From Penicillus capitatus (taxonomy: Eukaryota; Chlorophyta): 64,000 nucleotides of DNA. The notes under the pieces are model-generated. The model did not search any database. It was not told the DNA's origin and saw nothing but the letters and a program-made list of their open reading frames with translations. The stretch lies in assembly GCA_965649825.1 (NCBI GenBank), contig OZ287699.1:62001-126000 (forward strand), given 5' to 3'. Position 1 is the stretch's first letter. Every line of letters begins with the position of its first letter. Shown in pieces: positions 43,661 to 55,809 of this stretch. Position numbers and translations under genes: made by a program.

Positions 43661-45435
43661 ATGACGGAGGTGAGCTTTTGCGCAAACAATTCCAACGAGT
43701 GCTGGCTACGGAGTGCGCGCAGCGTCGAAGGCGCCAAGAAAGTGGGTTAGAGGAGTCTTCAGTAAAAACGCGCGTGCAGTACGCGAAGCTGAATCACACG
43801 CAGATGCTCTCCGTGAGCTCGTTAGCTTGCAAGAGTTGAGTATATTCTGGCTTTGCAGAAGATGGCTGTCGCTATTCAAAGGGACAGTGCTCTCGATGCA
43901 GAAGCGCTTCTTTTAGCTGGTCTGCATGCTGACACCGTCTACGCTAGATACGAAATTCGCTTCTGGGGAGGATATACACTAGCAGAGGGATCGACGCTGC
44001 TGCACTTGGCGGCTGCATTTGACGCTTCCAAATGCGCAAAGGTGCGACAACGAATCTGCACATGAGAAGCCGATACCAGAACGCCATGCTTGCGTGGAGT
44101 GCATCCAGCTGTCTGTCTGTGTTTTCAGGTGTTGCTAAAGTATAAACCGGACATCGACATCAAGAATGATAAAGGAGAGACGCCGCTGTATGTGGCATCC
44201 TACCACGGACACACTGACATCGTAATGGTGCGCCGCCAAAGTGCAATGTGTGTTAGGAAACAAAGGCGGCGAAGGTTCTTATCTCAGCTGGAGCTGATGT
44301 TAGTGTCGCCGACAAAAACAGCTGGTTTGCTCTCCATATAGCATCGCGCCATGGACATCTCGAAGTTGTCAGAGTGCGTCGGTATAACGGAAAACCTGCT
44401 GTTGACGTGGAGATTGTGAAGGCACTGATTGAAGCAGGCGCCAATGTGGACGCCAGGAACAAGGAGAGATGTACATCCCTTTGTGTCGCATCTCGTTTTG
44501 GCAACATAGAAATAGTCCTGGTACGGTTTTACAGCGAGAGAGCTTCACCTGTCTAAGATACAATCGCAGGCGCTGATTGGATCAGGCACCAACGTGAACG
44601 CTAAAGACGAGGACGACTGGACATCCTTGCATTGGGCGGTATTTAACGGTTACACTGACATCGCAGAAGTCGATCCCTGTTGCGAATGCTTCGCTTCTCT
44701 GACGAATAATTGCAGATATTGATTGGAGCCCGCGCCAACGTGAACGCCAAGGACTACGAATGTTGGATAGCTTTGCATTGGGCGGTATTTAACGGTTACA
44801 CTGACATCGCAGAAGTCGATCCCTGTAGCGAATGCTTCGCTTCTCTGACGAATAATTGCAGATATTGATTGGAGCCCGCTCCGACGTGGATGACAAGGAC
44901 GAGGAGAAATGTACGCCTCTTCATGTAGCATCTGGTTTTGGAAGATCAGAAATAGTCAAAGTAGGGCTTTACAGCAAAAGTGCTTTATCTGCTTAAGATA
45001 CGATCGCAGATGTTGATTGAAGCAGGCGCTAATGTGGACGCCGCATCGGTTAAAGGTTGGACTCCTTTGCACGAGGCATCAGATAGCAATTTCGTCTGTA
45101 TCGCGAAGGTCGATCTCTGCAACCGTTGTTTCGCTTCTCTGACGAACGATGGCAGATGTTGATTAAAGCCGGCGCCACAGTGGACGCGAAGACGCGATTT
45201 GATTGGACGGCCCTTCATCTGACATCAAAGCGCGGTTATCTAAAAGTTGCCGAAGTAAGCCAGAATGCCTCGCTGTCAAACAGATGGCGCTCTCCAGGTC
45301 CTCGTCAATGCTGGAGCGTCGAAGTCGAGCTTGACCAGCGAAGGAAAAACTCCTCTCGCGTGCGTTTGTGCTGACGCGGGTGCTCATTGTTCCGAAAAGA
45401 CTCGGACGGATCTCATCAAACTGCTGACGCCATGA
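43661..45435 (+). CDS. ankyrin-repeat protein with one repeat per exon
   Basis: ATG at 43661-43663 starts exon 1 (MTE); the next exons are basic (RRRRQESGLEESSVKTR) and helical (KMAVAIQRDSALDAEALLLA). About nine ankyrin repeats then follow, each mostly one exon of 99 nt separated by introns of 40-60 nt in phase 0: GSTLLHLAAAFDASKCAK, KGETPLYVASYHGHTDIV, NSWFALHIASRHGHLEVV, ERCTSLCVASRFGNIEIV, DDWTSLHWAVFNGYTDIAE (twice in close variants), EKCTPLHVASGFGRSEIV, KGWTPLHEASDSNFVCIAK, FDWTALHLTSKRGYLKVAE, and a final EGKTPLACVCADAGAHC ending in TGA. The last splice junction does not fit simply. No RING or other catalytic domain was seen. It is a protein-binding scaffold, by family. Confidence 0.75.
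44641..44876 (+). repeat. 146-bp tandem exon-plus-intron repeat
   Basis: The sequence from ATTTAACGGTTACACTGACA at 44641 recurs at 44787, a period of 146 bp. Each unit holds the end of one ankyrin exon, a 47-nt intron (44669-44715 and its copy starting at 44815, nearly identical to each other) and the start of the next exon. Intron identity shows that the duplication was recent and took the intron along. Confidence 0.9.
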
Positions 45436-46043
45436 AGCAGATGCTTATCAGAAGCATTCAGTTTTCTCCTGTCCGCCGTCGACCACAACAGTCCAGCTTG
45501 ATGTGACGTTGACAGCAACGTAAAGTTCCCGTTATAAACATCTCTGGACAAGGCGTTGGTGGAAGGAAGTACGCCTGGACGTGTTCCTAGAACGCTTTGT
45601 TGGCAGTCTACTTCAATCGATTGCATTGTAACGGACGCTTTTCATTGACAGCGTGAAGATAAGATAACCGTTACAAAAGCATAAAAGGCATCTTGACAAT
45701 TTGACTTCGACGTACGAGAATTGTAGACAGAAATTCCCACATCAGCATTGACACCAACAAGAAATCACTATGCAGGCATGCAGATGCCTATTCTCAACCT
45801 TGTCCGGTTCCAATCTCCCTTACAGTGTCCTGAAATATTTTGAGATGGTGTCATAGCATGCTTAACGCAGATTCTTTTAAATCTCATTGCAGTCATCGCC
45901 AGAAATGAAGAACCATCCGAGTCTTACTGTCGGTTTGAGGTCATATGCGACAAATAAGAACAATATCGCTACTCTATAGCCGCGACGGCAAAGCATCATC
46001 GTCATCCAAAGACAGAGACTCTCCACAGAGTTCGAGCTCCGCA
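45436..46043. other. intergenic between convergent genes
   Basis: About 600 bp between the ankyrin gene and transporter copy B. No gene was recognised. The part 45974-46043 corresponds to the end of the coding sequence in transporter copy A and would be coding in copy B without its frameshift (a TAG at 45974-45976 would then be the stop). One TGATGTGAC word lies at 45499 outside any assigned intron. Confidence 0.45.
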
Positions 46044-47991
46044 TCATTTACGAAGGTTGTCGCCACCTTTTTGTACTCGTATCGCCTCGCCTCGTAGACA
46101 AACCAGAAACACACGAGGATCATCATGACTAAGAGTGCACACATCACGTGAGAGGAAAGTATGAGTGCAGAACAAACTGAGAATCAACAGATAGAACATA
46201 TCCAGGTGTCCTTCATTTAGGTTGTCTGTAATCCATTGGTGTCCGACCGAACGGGTGATGACATCGATAAGGAGTAGGAATACACTGCAGAGATAGGCAG
46301 AGAGAGCAAAGGCAGTAAGATTCAATGCCGACATGACGCTTCTCATCGAATCCGGTGCCTAAGAACACCATTTGCTGACAACATGTTGGTCTCCAGACGA
46401 GAGAACCTGACTGTAGAAGAATTCAAGGAGTCCCACTGCGGCCATCACTTCGGCAATGCCGTTGAACACTTGAGGAAGAGCTAGCCAGAAGATGCTTATC
46501 CTCACTACCTCGACATCCTCTCCATCTTGTTCGACAATATCGAATTCTCCTTCGGCAAAAAGATACTTTCGCATTCTCTCGACCACGAAGGTGGTTAAAA
46601 CAGACAAAACGACGCACAGGTATCCGACACCAACGCGCTGCAGAAGCGTCGGTGTGTATTTCAAACGCTTGCGCATGAAGGGAATGAGCAAGCGATCATA
46701 GATCGGTCCAAAAATGATAATAGAGGCGGTGTCGAAGAGATACAGAGAAGCGGCTGGAAACTTGGTATGATAGCCAAACACATGCACGTCCCTGTTCATC
46801 TGCATCCCTTGAAGAATGCGCAGTGCATCCATCTGACCAAGTGACATCCTACAGAAGCATCAGCACAATAAAGGGCTACGACAAAGAATATCACTAATTG
46901 TTTGAAGCAGACCAGAAAAAGATGACAGTGGCAAAGATAGGGAGCACTCTGCACACGAGCTTTGCTTCTTGCACATCTTGGCGCGAAGACTTTCCTGCAA
47001 GAGAGCACAGCTGTCCTTGCGTCTTAGTGTTCATGATCAGAATACCAGACTCTGTAGCCCAGTCCAGCCAGTGTGTTCGTTGCTGTAGGCGGTGATTCCT
47101 GGATCTCCTCTCTTCTCCTACCGATCCGTCCACAGCAGAATACGAGAAGCGCTTCGGCCGATCGCGCAGTGCTCTGCACACTGTGGCGAAGAATCTCATC
47201 ACCGGCGATTCCGATGCCGGAATGCAGCGATACAGCGATCTCCCCCAGACGAACGTCAGAGCAGAGAGCAGCATCACTCCACCTGTCACATCGGCCTCGC
47301 TGTCGTGCAGGCGCGTCCGAAGAAGATGTCTCACTCGCGCCGGCAAAGGAGACTCCCCACAGTCCCTGATCTTGCACGTAGACCACCACCGTCGCCGCCA
47401 GAAGTCCACCGATGTTGATGAAGACGTAGAACCAGTTGAAGAAAGACTTCTTCTCCTCTCGATCGCGCTCTCTGCTGTCGTCGAACTGATCGGCGCCGAA
47501 GGCCGAGACGTTGGGTTTGATGCCTCCTGTCCCAGCGGCCACCAGGAAGAGGCAGATGATCAGCAGCATCCACTGCCAGGCATTGGCCTGCGTTCCGTCG
47601 TCCACACGGATCCCGGGGATCACGGCACTCATCGTCAGAAGCACGAGACCGCAGAGATAGACGATAACTGAGGCGCATATCGTTCGATAACGGCCAAGAT
47701 GCGCGTCAGCTATCCATCCACCCACTAGAGTGGCAAGATAGGAACAACCTCCGCTGACACTGACGCCTATTGCCGACGTCGATGCCGAAGCACCCAGTCT
47801 CTTGAAGTAATTGACTAAGTTCATCACAATGCCATAGTAAGCCAAACGCTCTCCCAGTTCCGTTCCTAAACATCTTCCTTCAACGCGATAGCCTTTATTT
47901 ACTTAATGAGGTCACCCAAAATGAACGGACACACGGTTAGGAGGATGGATCTCTCCTCTCCTGCGTCGTTCTTTCCTCCAGCGGAAGCCAT
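46044..47991 (-). CDS. POT/PTR/NPF transporter (copy B), C-terminus frameshifted
   Basis: It is a near-identical paralogue of the transporter at 39397-41417 but with its own first exon (MASAGGKNDAGEERSILLTV) and some diverged stretches (VSVSGGCSYLATLVGGWIAD). The PTR2 signature GTGGIKPNVSAFGADQFD is intact,and the splice sites match copy A, including the intron ending CCGATGTGACAG. In the last membrane helix, after CTHTFLS, copy B lacks 5 nt relative to copy A (near 46150-46160). The frame now runs on to a different end and stops at 46044. The abandoned frame still encodes copy-A-like residues (HVMCALLVMMILVCFWFVYE), so the shift is recent, or it is a sequencing error. It may be a young pseudogene or a working transporter with an altered tail. 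Confidence 0.8.
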
Positions 47992-48052
47992 TCGACTCGA
48001 GCGACGGACAGGCGATCAGACGTCACATCATTGGAAGGGATGGGATCAGGAT
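47992..48052. promoter_or_regulatory. short interval between divergent genes
   Basis: If both chosen starts are right, 61 bp separate transporter copy B (minus) from the TIC236-like gene (plus). A GTCACATCA word lies at 48022. The start of the plus-strand gene is uncertain, so the real interval may be longer. Confidence 0.3.
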
Positions 48053-51000
48053 ATGGAAGTGACGTTTTTATGTGTGCGGTGCGTGTCCATGCTGCAATAC
48101 CGTCATGTTCCACAGGCCATATCATCTCGCCCCTTCTCTGCTCCCGTCGCGATTTCGCGTTCCTATGGACCGAACAAACGCACAACGCAGAGTGCGACGT
48201 GGACACATCGGTTGACTGCAAGGCACACGGGTTTTCCCCTCCTCCACGGTACAATACTCCCCCCTTCTCTCACCGACTCTCTCCTGCTCGCCACAGATAC
48301 TGCATTCTATGGACTGCCTTTTCGTTGCTGCTCCGTTATTCGATCACGGCGTCCGTGGACGATTCGCACTATCTGTCGAGGTGGGTGAGGGATGCAAAAA
48401 GAGAGACGGCTGTCATCGGCCATGATATGATGATCTGTGTGTTTGTGCAGCGCGTGGGGCATCATCGGGTCCATTGGACGATTTTCGAAGCTTGGCACGA
48501 CAGCTGGGTAGTTCCATCCAGAATGTTCTGAAAACGACATATCTGATCCTCTGGATGAATGGATGGGCACGTGTGATGGCATTCTTGTTCTTCTTTGTGG
48601 GATGTGGCGTCATATTGCTGAATATCTGGCTGGCCAAATACATTAACTCTAGTGTGTTGCCAAACGTCACACAAAATCTCACACAAATCACAGAACGCGA
48701 TGTCTCAGTTCATTGCACGAGTGTTCAAGCAGGGAGCTGTGTGATGTGACAGGTGTCGCTCGGAAAGGCAAAGTGGATCTGGCCGACATCCATGACCCTC
48801 GGACCGGTGAAGGTCGGACCAGGATCTATTGAAAAGAGTGAGCTAAGTGTGACCGAGATGAAAGTGGGACTGTCCTGTCTCCGGTCAATCTGGAGAAAAG
48901 AGCTCGTCATGCAAATCCACTGCCAAAATGCCGAGGCGAAGCTCGTCCAGGCAGACAACTATTCCTGGTTCGGCCGACCGGTTGACACATCCCCACCTTC
49001 GTCGGATTTTGTCCCTGGACTCCATAAAGAGGTTCTCACTCTTTTTATAAAGACGATGTGTGAGAAGAGACGTTGATGTGACAGGACACCGCCTTAGACG
49101 ATTCAGAAAGAGAGGCGGTGGCCGAGAACTTCAAGGGGAGCACCATTGAGGAAACACTGGTCCAAAGTATGACCCGATTAATACAACAACTGACAAAAAC
49201 ACGAGTCGAGAGTGAGAGGCGCATGTCCCAGTACACCTGCAGCACATCCGATCCACATTCGCTGAACAAAGGCACACCAGGGCATCACTTGTTTCCAGTC
49301 CCACGTGTGCTTGGACAGAACCGGGGCGACGTGTGGTGGCATCGATGTCGACAGGAGTAACAGGAGATAACAAGAGGAGTGGAGGTGCACCTAGCAGCAA
49401 GGTAGTGAAGTCTTTTCCCATAAGGGAGACGCCGAAGCCGCCAATCAAATTGAGCTCTACAGAATCGGGTGTTCCTCGTCGACTGAAACTCCGCAAGAAA
49501 CCGCGAGAGACATCTCATGGTTTTGCCATGAAGCACTCGGTTCATCCACGTTCCAAGAAAGAGACAGCCCGTATCAAGCACATTTCTGAGGCATACAAGA
49601 AAAAGCGAGAGGACCCAGAGACTCAGCAAACAAAGGTCTTGACTCCCTGACAAACGACAGGTGCTTATGTTTGCGAACGAGACGCAGGTTTCGAAACAGG
49701 AGGCGACGCGACAAGCGGAGTCGCCTTCTGCTGCATCTTCTGAATCGATAGAGACACCAGCTGTCACTGAAGCAACAGAGGAGGAAAGCAAAGAGCCTTA
49801 TCGATCTGCAGATCAGAAGACAGATGAGACAGCAGAGGATGGTCTTCCAGAAGGTGCTGCCGAAAAGAGCGAGCAGAGATCAGAAAAGGAGGTGTCCATG
49901 GAGGAGGTGCGAAGCTGGATGTCTGCCATTTGGAGCCAGTCGACACGAAATCTGAAATGGCCGTCCGTCTCCGTCGGCTTCATACAGTTCGAAAAGAGTA
50001 CGATTCTGGCCTACACAACACAAGAGAACATTCCGCGAGAATTCGTCAACACAAAAGCCGCCGTTCGTTTGGGCAAAGGATATCACACCATCGATGTTGA
50101 TCTCTATGCCGATGCACACAAGCGCCGTGAGGCAGCAATAAAATGGACAAAAATGTCGTCGGCCGCTCCATTGCATCTCAGGCAAGACTTTCGATGTTTA
50201 TGACAACAAGACTTCACTAGGAGACGGTCCCTGGACTAGGTTTGTGACGCCTGGTGCTCAACGGCCGTTTGATCGACTCTTTCCTCAAGACATTACCGAA
50301 GACAGACTGGCATCTGCGTCCAAAGAGACACAGGAGGACACATCTGTCGGTATCCTGCTCTTCTCTGCATCATTAAAGGCGACCATTTGTAGACAGAAGA
50401 AGACAAGATCGGGGCCAGTTCCAGTCCTCCACTCTCATCGATCGCGGCAGGAACGGCACAACAGCTGCCTGCCACGGCGGGTGTTGATGGACTGTACGAT
50501 GTGCGTCACTCCCCTGCCAAACCCACGCCGCCTCCATCCAAGAGCATCCGTCAAGTGGTGCCGCAAGACGGCACGCGGACAGAGGGCCGCCCGATGGGAG
50601 GATCCATTCATGTGACGGTCAAGGGCAAAGATCTGTTCATCGAGGACACGACTCCGAATCTCTTCGTGACCATCGTTGGCAAAAAACTGCATGTTCCGTT
50701 GCTGGAGAGATTGCTCGAGATTCCGATCGATGTTCAAGAAGGCCGAGTGGATGGGGTGGTCACCATCACATCGAATACACCCCGAACGTGGCAGATGCCG
50801 CGTATCGATGGTCAAGTCCAACTGCAAGGTCGGTCGTGTCTCACAAAGACAGAGGAGGAGATGCTTTTCTGACCTCTGCAGATGTGGACATGCATTTCTG
50901 GGATGCCCCGGATCACATTTCCAAAGCCAACTTCAATTTGGTCCTGGAAAACAATCGCATGTATTTCCAGAACGCTGCTGGTTACTTCGGTGCCCTGCCA

Positions 51001-54000
51001 CTCGTCATTTCAGGTACTGTCTATCCCCTTGTGTATTCTCCCCTGAAATCGATGGGGTCTGCATCTGTGAAGGGGATATGGATGTGGATCCAGAGTTTGG
51101 AGAGTATCGACTGACAGCTGTCGTCTCACCTGTCGAATTCAATGTCGCTCGTGCCACATTTGGCATCCGACCGATGCCCAATCCCATTGCCGGAGCATTT
51201 CAGGGACTGGTCCATTGTACAGGGCCACTGCGTCAGCCTGTCTTTTCGGGAGTCATCAACTGCATCCAGCCGACAGAAGAGATGTTTCAGTCCATGGAAG
51301 AATCAAATGCCAAGACCGCACTGAATTCTCTCCCTGGAGCTGTTGGCGCATTCGATAAGGTAATACTCAGCGTTTTGCAGAAGAGAATGGGATAGACATC
51401 TCATGTGTCGATGTATGAGATAGATTCCGTTCAGTTCAGGGAGAGTGCTCTTTACACACGATATGGGAACCGATGTCTTCACGGTGCACGATTTCTCGGC
51501 TCAGCCAGCAGGCGGAGGGAAACTGAGAGGCAGCGGTCAGTTATGGGTGGCACCTTGTGCCGAACGTGATCCGCAGGCACTGCATCTTCGTTGCGAAGGC
51601 TACGGAGTTGCGGCCCATGACCTTGTCCAACGCTATGTCCCCGATGATATGGAACTGCCAAAGGTCTTGGACTGTGGGGCGACCAATGTCCGGATGTCCA
51701 TGCAGGGAAGTCATGCCGCTCCTCGCACAGAGATCCGTTGGGAATCGCCCTCTGTGCAAGTCACGGGAGAGGCATCCTTGTCCAGAACGGCCTGGAAAGC
51801 CACGGCCAAAGGACCTGCCTTTGACATCTCGGGCACCCTCCACACGAAGTTTCCAGAATTTGAAGCCACGAAGCACGTCTATCGACAGAGGGAGATGACA
51901 GAGCTGTGCCAGCCAGTGATTCGGGGAGTGGATTCGGATATGAATCTGAAGGGATGTGACATGTTGCCCTTCTTTTCGAATACCTCCACGCCGAGTCACA
52001 TGAAATCGTATCAGGCTGTTCGGCTGAAAGTGAGCGGCGGCGCTCATATCCAGGCACGACAGATTTCGTCGAAACACGGCCTCGAGATCGATCCACAGCA
52101 TTTCCAAGGAGAAGTGACACTTCAGGCACGCCACAGACGCATTCAAGTGTCACATCATCACGGCCAGTATAAAAGACGTGCATCTGCAGGGTCTGCGTAT
52201 GAATCAGCTGAATCTGGCGAAGCAAATGGCTGGGCAGCTGGAGGTCTCGCCTTCCGGCATCTCCCTCAAGGCAGCTGGACAGAGAGGCGATGAGATGATG
52301 GAATTCAACATCCAGTTCCCTGAACAGGTTATTCTGTACCAGACCCCATCGTCCTTTTGCCTGACAAAGGATGATCTGCCGTAAGGGTGACTGGCCGCTA
52401 CAAGAGACGACATCGGATGAGGACACAAACGGCGAGATTCAGAGCAAAGTGCTCGACAAAGCTGATCAAAGGCCGCAGCATGCGATGCTCAAAGACGCAC
52501 AGTTTTCGCTGAAACAAGGGAGACTTGAGATCTCTAGTCAGGTGCAATCTCTGTCCTGTGGTGTTCGGTATTGGATGGTGTGTCGGATCAGGTGAACAGC
52601 GATACGAATCGGGTGATGATGCGTGTGCATGGACTGACGTTGGACGAATTGGAGCTCGCTTCATTGCGTGGCGAACTTCAGGATCTGTCACTGGATGTCA
52701 ATTTCCTCAAGAAAGAGGGCAGAGGGGAACTGCACATGACATCTCCTAGGTGATGCCCATTGCTGCTGTCTTCTGATATCTGTCTGTCTGAGATGTCGAT
52801 GTCTTGCTGTCAGGTATAGCGGTTTGAAGGGTAAGGCGTTGTCGGGTGGATTCCGTTGGGAACGGGATGTTGTGCGTCTGGAAAAGATGATTCTTGAACA
52901 GAATGCCTCTCAGTACGAAGTGCAAGGAGAGTACGCATTACCGACGACGGTTCCGCAGCTCGTCACCACATCGGCAGAAGGGAATCCAAATTGGCTGCCT
53001 GGGGAAGTGCTGGCCGCCACAGTGGAACCTTACATTGGCAGATGGCGTCTTCAAGTCAACATCCCTCGAGCAGATGTTCAAGAAATCCTACCAGGAATGC
53101 GTTTGCTGCGCGAAGCCACGACCGTCCGTGAGATCGATTACGAGAAAGCGAGGGAGGAGTTTCTGAAAGGTTTGCGAGAGGGAGGATTGACCAGTCCACC
53201 TCTGCGAGAGTTCGTGCAAAATGAAAGGAGGAGGAGAGAGGCAGAGAGCAGGAAAGAGGTGCCCGAAAGCGAGACTGTTCCCCCTGCACCTCTGCCCGGC
53301 ATTCAGAGCCTCAAAGGCACATGGTGTGGCACACTGCAGGCATTTGGCGGCGGTGGCGGCGCATCGACCCTCAATTTTAATTTGAGAGGCGATTCGTGGA
53401 AGTGGGGAGATTATGAAGTGGATCGCGCCATCACGGTTGGCAGTTACCATAGCGCAGAGGGCGTCCACCTCGAAGAGATTTCTCTGCGAACAGGCGATGC
53501 GCATTTTGCGTTGCGTGGAGATCTGCTTGGGCCGAAGCAGAATGCCACGTTTATGCTCAACGATTTCCCGGCGGCGCTGCTCAGTCCCCTCTACAAAGCA
53601 GTCCCTGCTCTACAGAATGCCGTACCTGCTGTCAGCGATCACACTCAGCGCATCAAACGCCTCATGGATGGATGGGAACGGACCAAAACGACATTGGGCT
53701 TGAGCGACGTCAAAGAAGATACACCGATGGAGAAGATCACGAAAGGCAGCCCAGTGAACGGACTGCTCTTTGTTCGAGGAACTGTCGGAGGCAGCGTGGA
53801 GTCTCCCGAAGGGCTGCTGGAACTCGAACTGTACGACGGCATGATCGGCACAGCGCCTCTAGCAGCAGCCAGCGCTCAACTGGAGCTCGGTCCACAGCGC
53901 ATCGTCGAATTCAAGCTCGAATCCACGCCGTCGGAGTCGAAGGGACATTTGCGTATTGAGGGAACGATGCCGGTGCATCCGAATGGTGGACTTGGTGATG

Positions 54001-55527
54001 CCAATGTGCGTTTGCGTATCCACGATGGCGGCATGGCCATTGTCGCCGCCATGATTCCGGATTTCAAGTGGCAGACAGGTCACGCCATGATTGATCTCAC
54101 ACTAAAGGGCGACGTCACCGATCCTCAGATCGAAGGCAAAGCGCGAGTCTCTCGTGCCACCCTCTCTGTACCCAATCTCCGTCATCCCCTAAAGCACACC
54201 ACAGGCACGATCCGTGTGGAAGACGGAAAACTGGTCGTCGATCAATTCGAGGCAAAATCTGGCCATCACGGTCACATCAAGGCCAAGGGCACGTTACCCG
54301 TACTTAAGGATGTGACACACAAGAGTAAAGCTCAAAACGAAGACGAGCTATCCGTTTTTGTATCGAAGCTGGAGCTGAAAGTGAACAGCTTGTATAACGG
54401 TCGTCTGGATTCGCATCTCAAGTTCCGTCGATGTCTTAAGGAGCCCGTCATCTCGGGCGACATCGAAATCTCCAAAGGCAATCTGGTGCTACAGTTTGGT
54501 GCACTGGCCAATGCGCCGCCGACAGAAGTGAGCACAGCAATGACGACGACCTATCGACCGGGCGCTATGCGATTTCAAGACGCGCAACTGCCACGAAGCG
54601 AACCCGATGTGAGCATCACCCCTCCTGTCATCAGTATTCCCAAACAGGTCCCGATGGACGGCATCCGTTTGGAAAACCTCAAATTCAAGCTCGGATCGGA
54701 GCTCAGATTCCAAGTCCCTTTCATGGTCAACCTGCTGCTCTCAGGTGACACGCCTTGTGACCACATATGTCTGCGGGATACGCCTGTGCGGTTTAGGTGG
54801 TATTGAAGTGTCGGGGCCGCCGAAGGACCTGGTGCCCGTCGGGGAGATCTATATCGATGGCGGAATGGTCAATCTCTTCGCTACGCAGCTTTCTATTGCT
54901 CGCGAAGATTCTCCGGGCAAGGTTCGTTTTGTTGCGGAGCAGGGATTCGATCCAGACCTGGATTTTACGCTCACCTCTCCGGCCGAGGGCTTCAAGGCCA
55001 TCTGCAAAGGTCGCGCCAGTTCCTGGCAAGAGAGCGTGATTCTGCGATTCAGTGGCGTCAATGCTGCTACCGACGAAGAGAATCTCTCCCAGGCTGCCAA
55101 AGTCTTCCAGTCCAAACTGGCCGATGCATTGGTGGCAGAGAACGGTCAACTGGCTCTGCTCAATCTCGCAGCATCCACTATGGCCACCATGTCGCCACGT
55201 TTTGATACGTGGGGTCAAATTGGCGGCGCCCGTTGGCGTATCGTCTCGTCGCCCAATATCCCTTACCTTCTTACCAACTCCGAGCGACTCGATTTCCATG
55301 ACATCTTGACGAGTCTGCTATCGGGAACGGAGATTGAGGTGCAGTATGGGCCCACTCAGGCTGTGATTGCACACAAAACGCATGGCTCTACGTCTGGGAT
55401 TCAATGGAATCTTGCATTGAATCTGACGGACAATCTCAAACTGACGGCCGGAGTGGTGAACACGCCGTCCACGACCACTTCTGTGTTGTTTCAGTACAGC
55501 AGTGAAGCGAGAACACGTATGAAATGA
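48053..55527 (+). CDS. TIC236: TamB/TIC236-like protein (DUF490), plastid inner-envelope protein
   Basis: The very large multi-exon protein is of the TamB family, which bridges inner and outer envelope; plant TIC236 links the TIC and TOC translocons. The candidate start ATG 48053 gives a leader rich in Ser, Arg and Pro (RPFSAPVAISRSYGPNKR), compatible with plastid targeting. After it come one membrane helix (AFLFFFVGCGVILLNIWLA), a TamB-like first beta segment (GKAKWIWPTSMTLGPVKVG), a charged linker (ETPAVTEATEEESKEPY), and a long series of beta-rich pieces typical of the beta-helical groove (FSGVINCIQPTEEMFQ; GKARVSRATLSVPNLRHPL; IRVEDGKLVVDQFEAKSG; NLVLQFGALANAPPTE). The DUF490 end reads GGIEVSGPPKDLVPVGEI, ATDEENLSQAAKVFQSKL, LLSGTEIEVQYGPTQAV and TSVLFQYSSEARTRMK. 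Introns at about 48,700 and 49,030 end exactly in TGATGTGACAG. Confidence 0.85.
48742..48752 (+). promoter_or_regulatory. intron 3'-end element TGATGTGACAG (best example)
   Basis: It is the last 11 nt of a 46-nt intron in the TIC236-like gene; both flanking exons are open and join in phase 0 (TERDVS / VSLGKAKW). The same 11-mer ends the next intron at 49084. It is probably a branch-point element fused to the 3' splice site; see findings for the other sites. Confidence 0.65.
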
Positions 55528-55809
55528 AGACGCAACTGTTTTGAAAAAGCGGCTCGTTTTGCAATGTCTCTCGGCGCGAGTGGCGGCGCTTTGGATGGGG
55601 GTGTGGGTCACTCAAACGTCACATCGTAGTTGGTGAGTGGTCACACTCCTTACTCGACGGCTCAACTTCGTCTTGAAACCGCCATCCGCTAAGGTATGGC
55701 TGCTATGTACTGCCGACATTTAAAGCTGGCCAAAATTGCGGTACCCTCCCCGTTTCGACCGAACACTTGCCGCACAGCTTCGCCATTGCCATGATTTTGT
55801 CATGCTGGA

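Noticed and set aside
47073-47671. Plus-strand frames opposite the transporter copies
   Set aside because: They appear in both copies because the underlying DNA is duplicated, and they show no family motif; the minus strand encodes the PTR2 signature.
50435-50827. Minus-strand frames inside the TIC236-like gene
   Set aside because: They are shadows of a continuous plus-strand TamB-like coding region with compatible splice sites.
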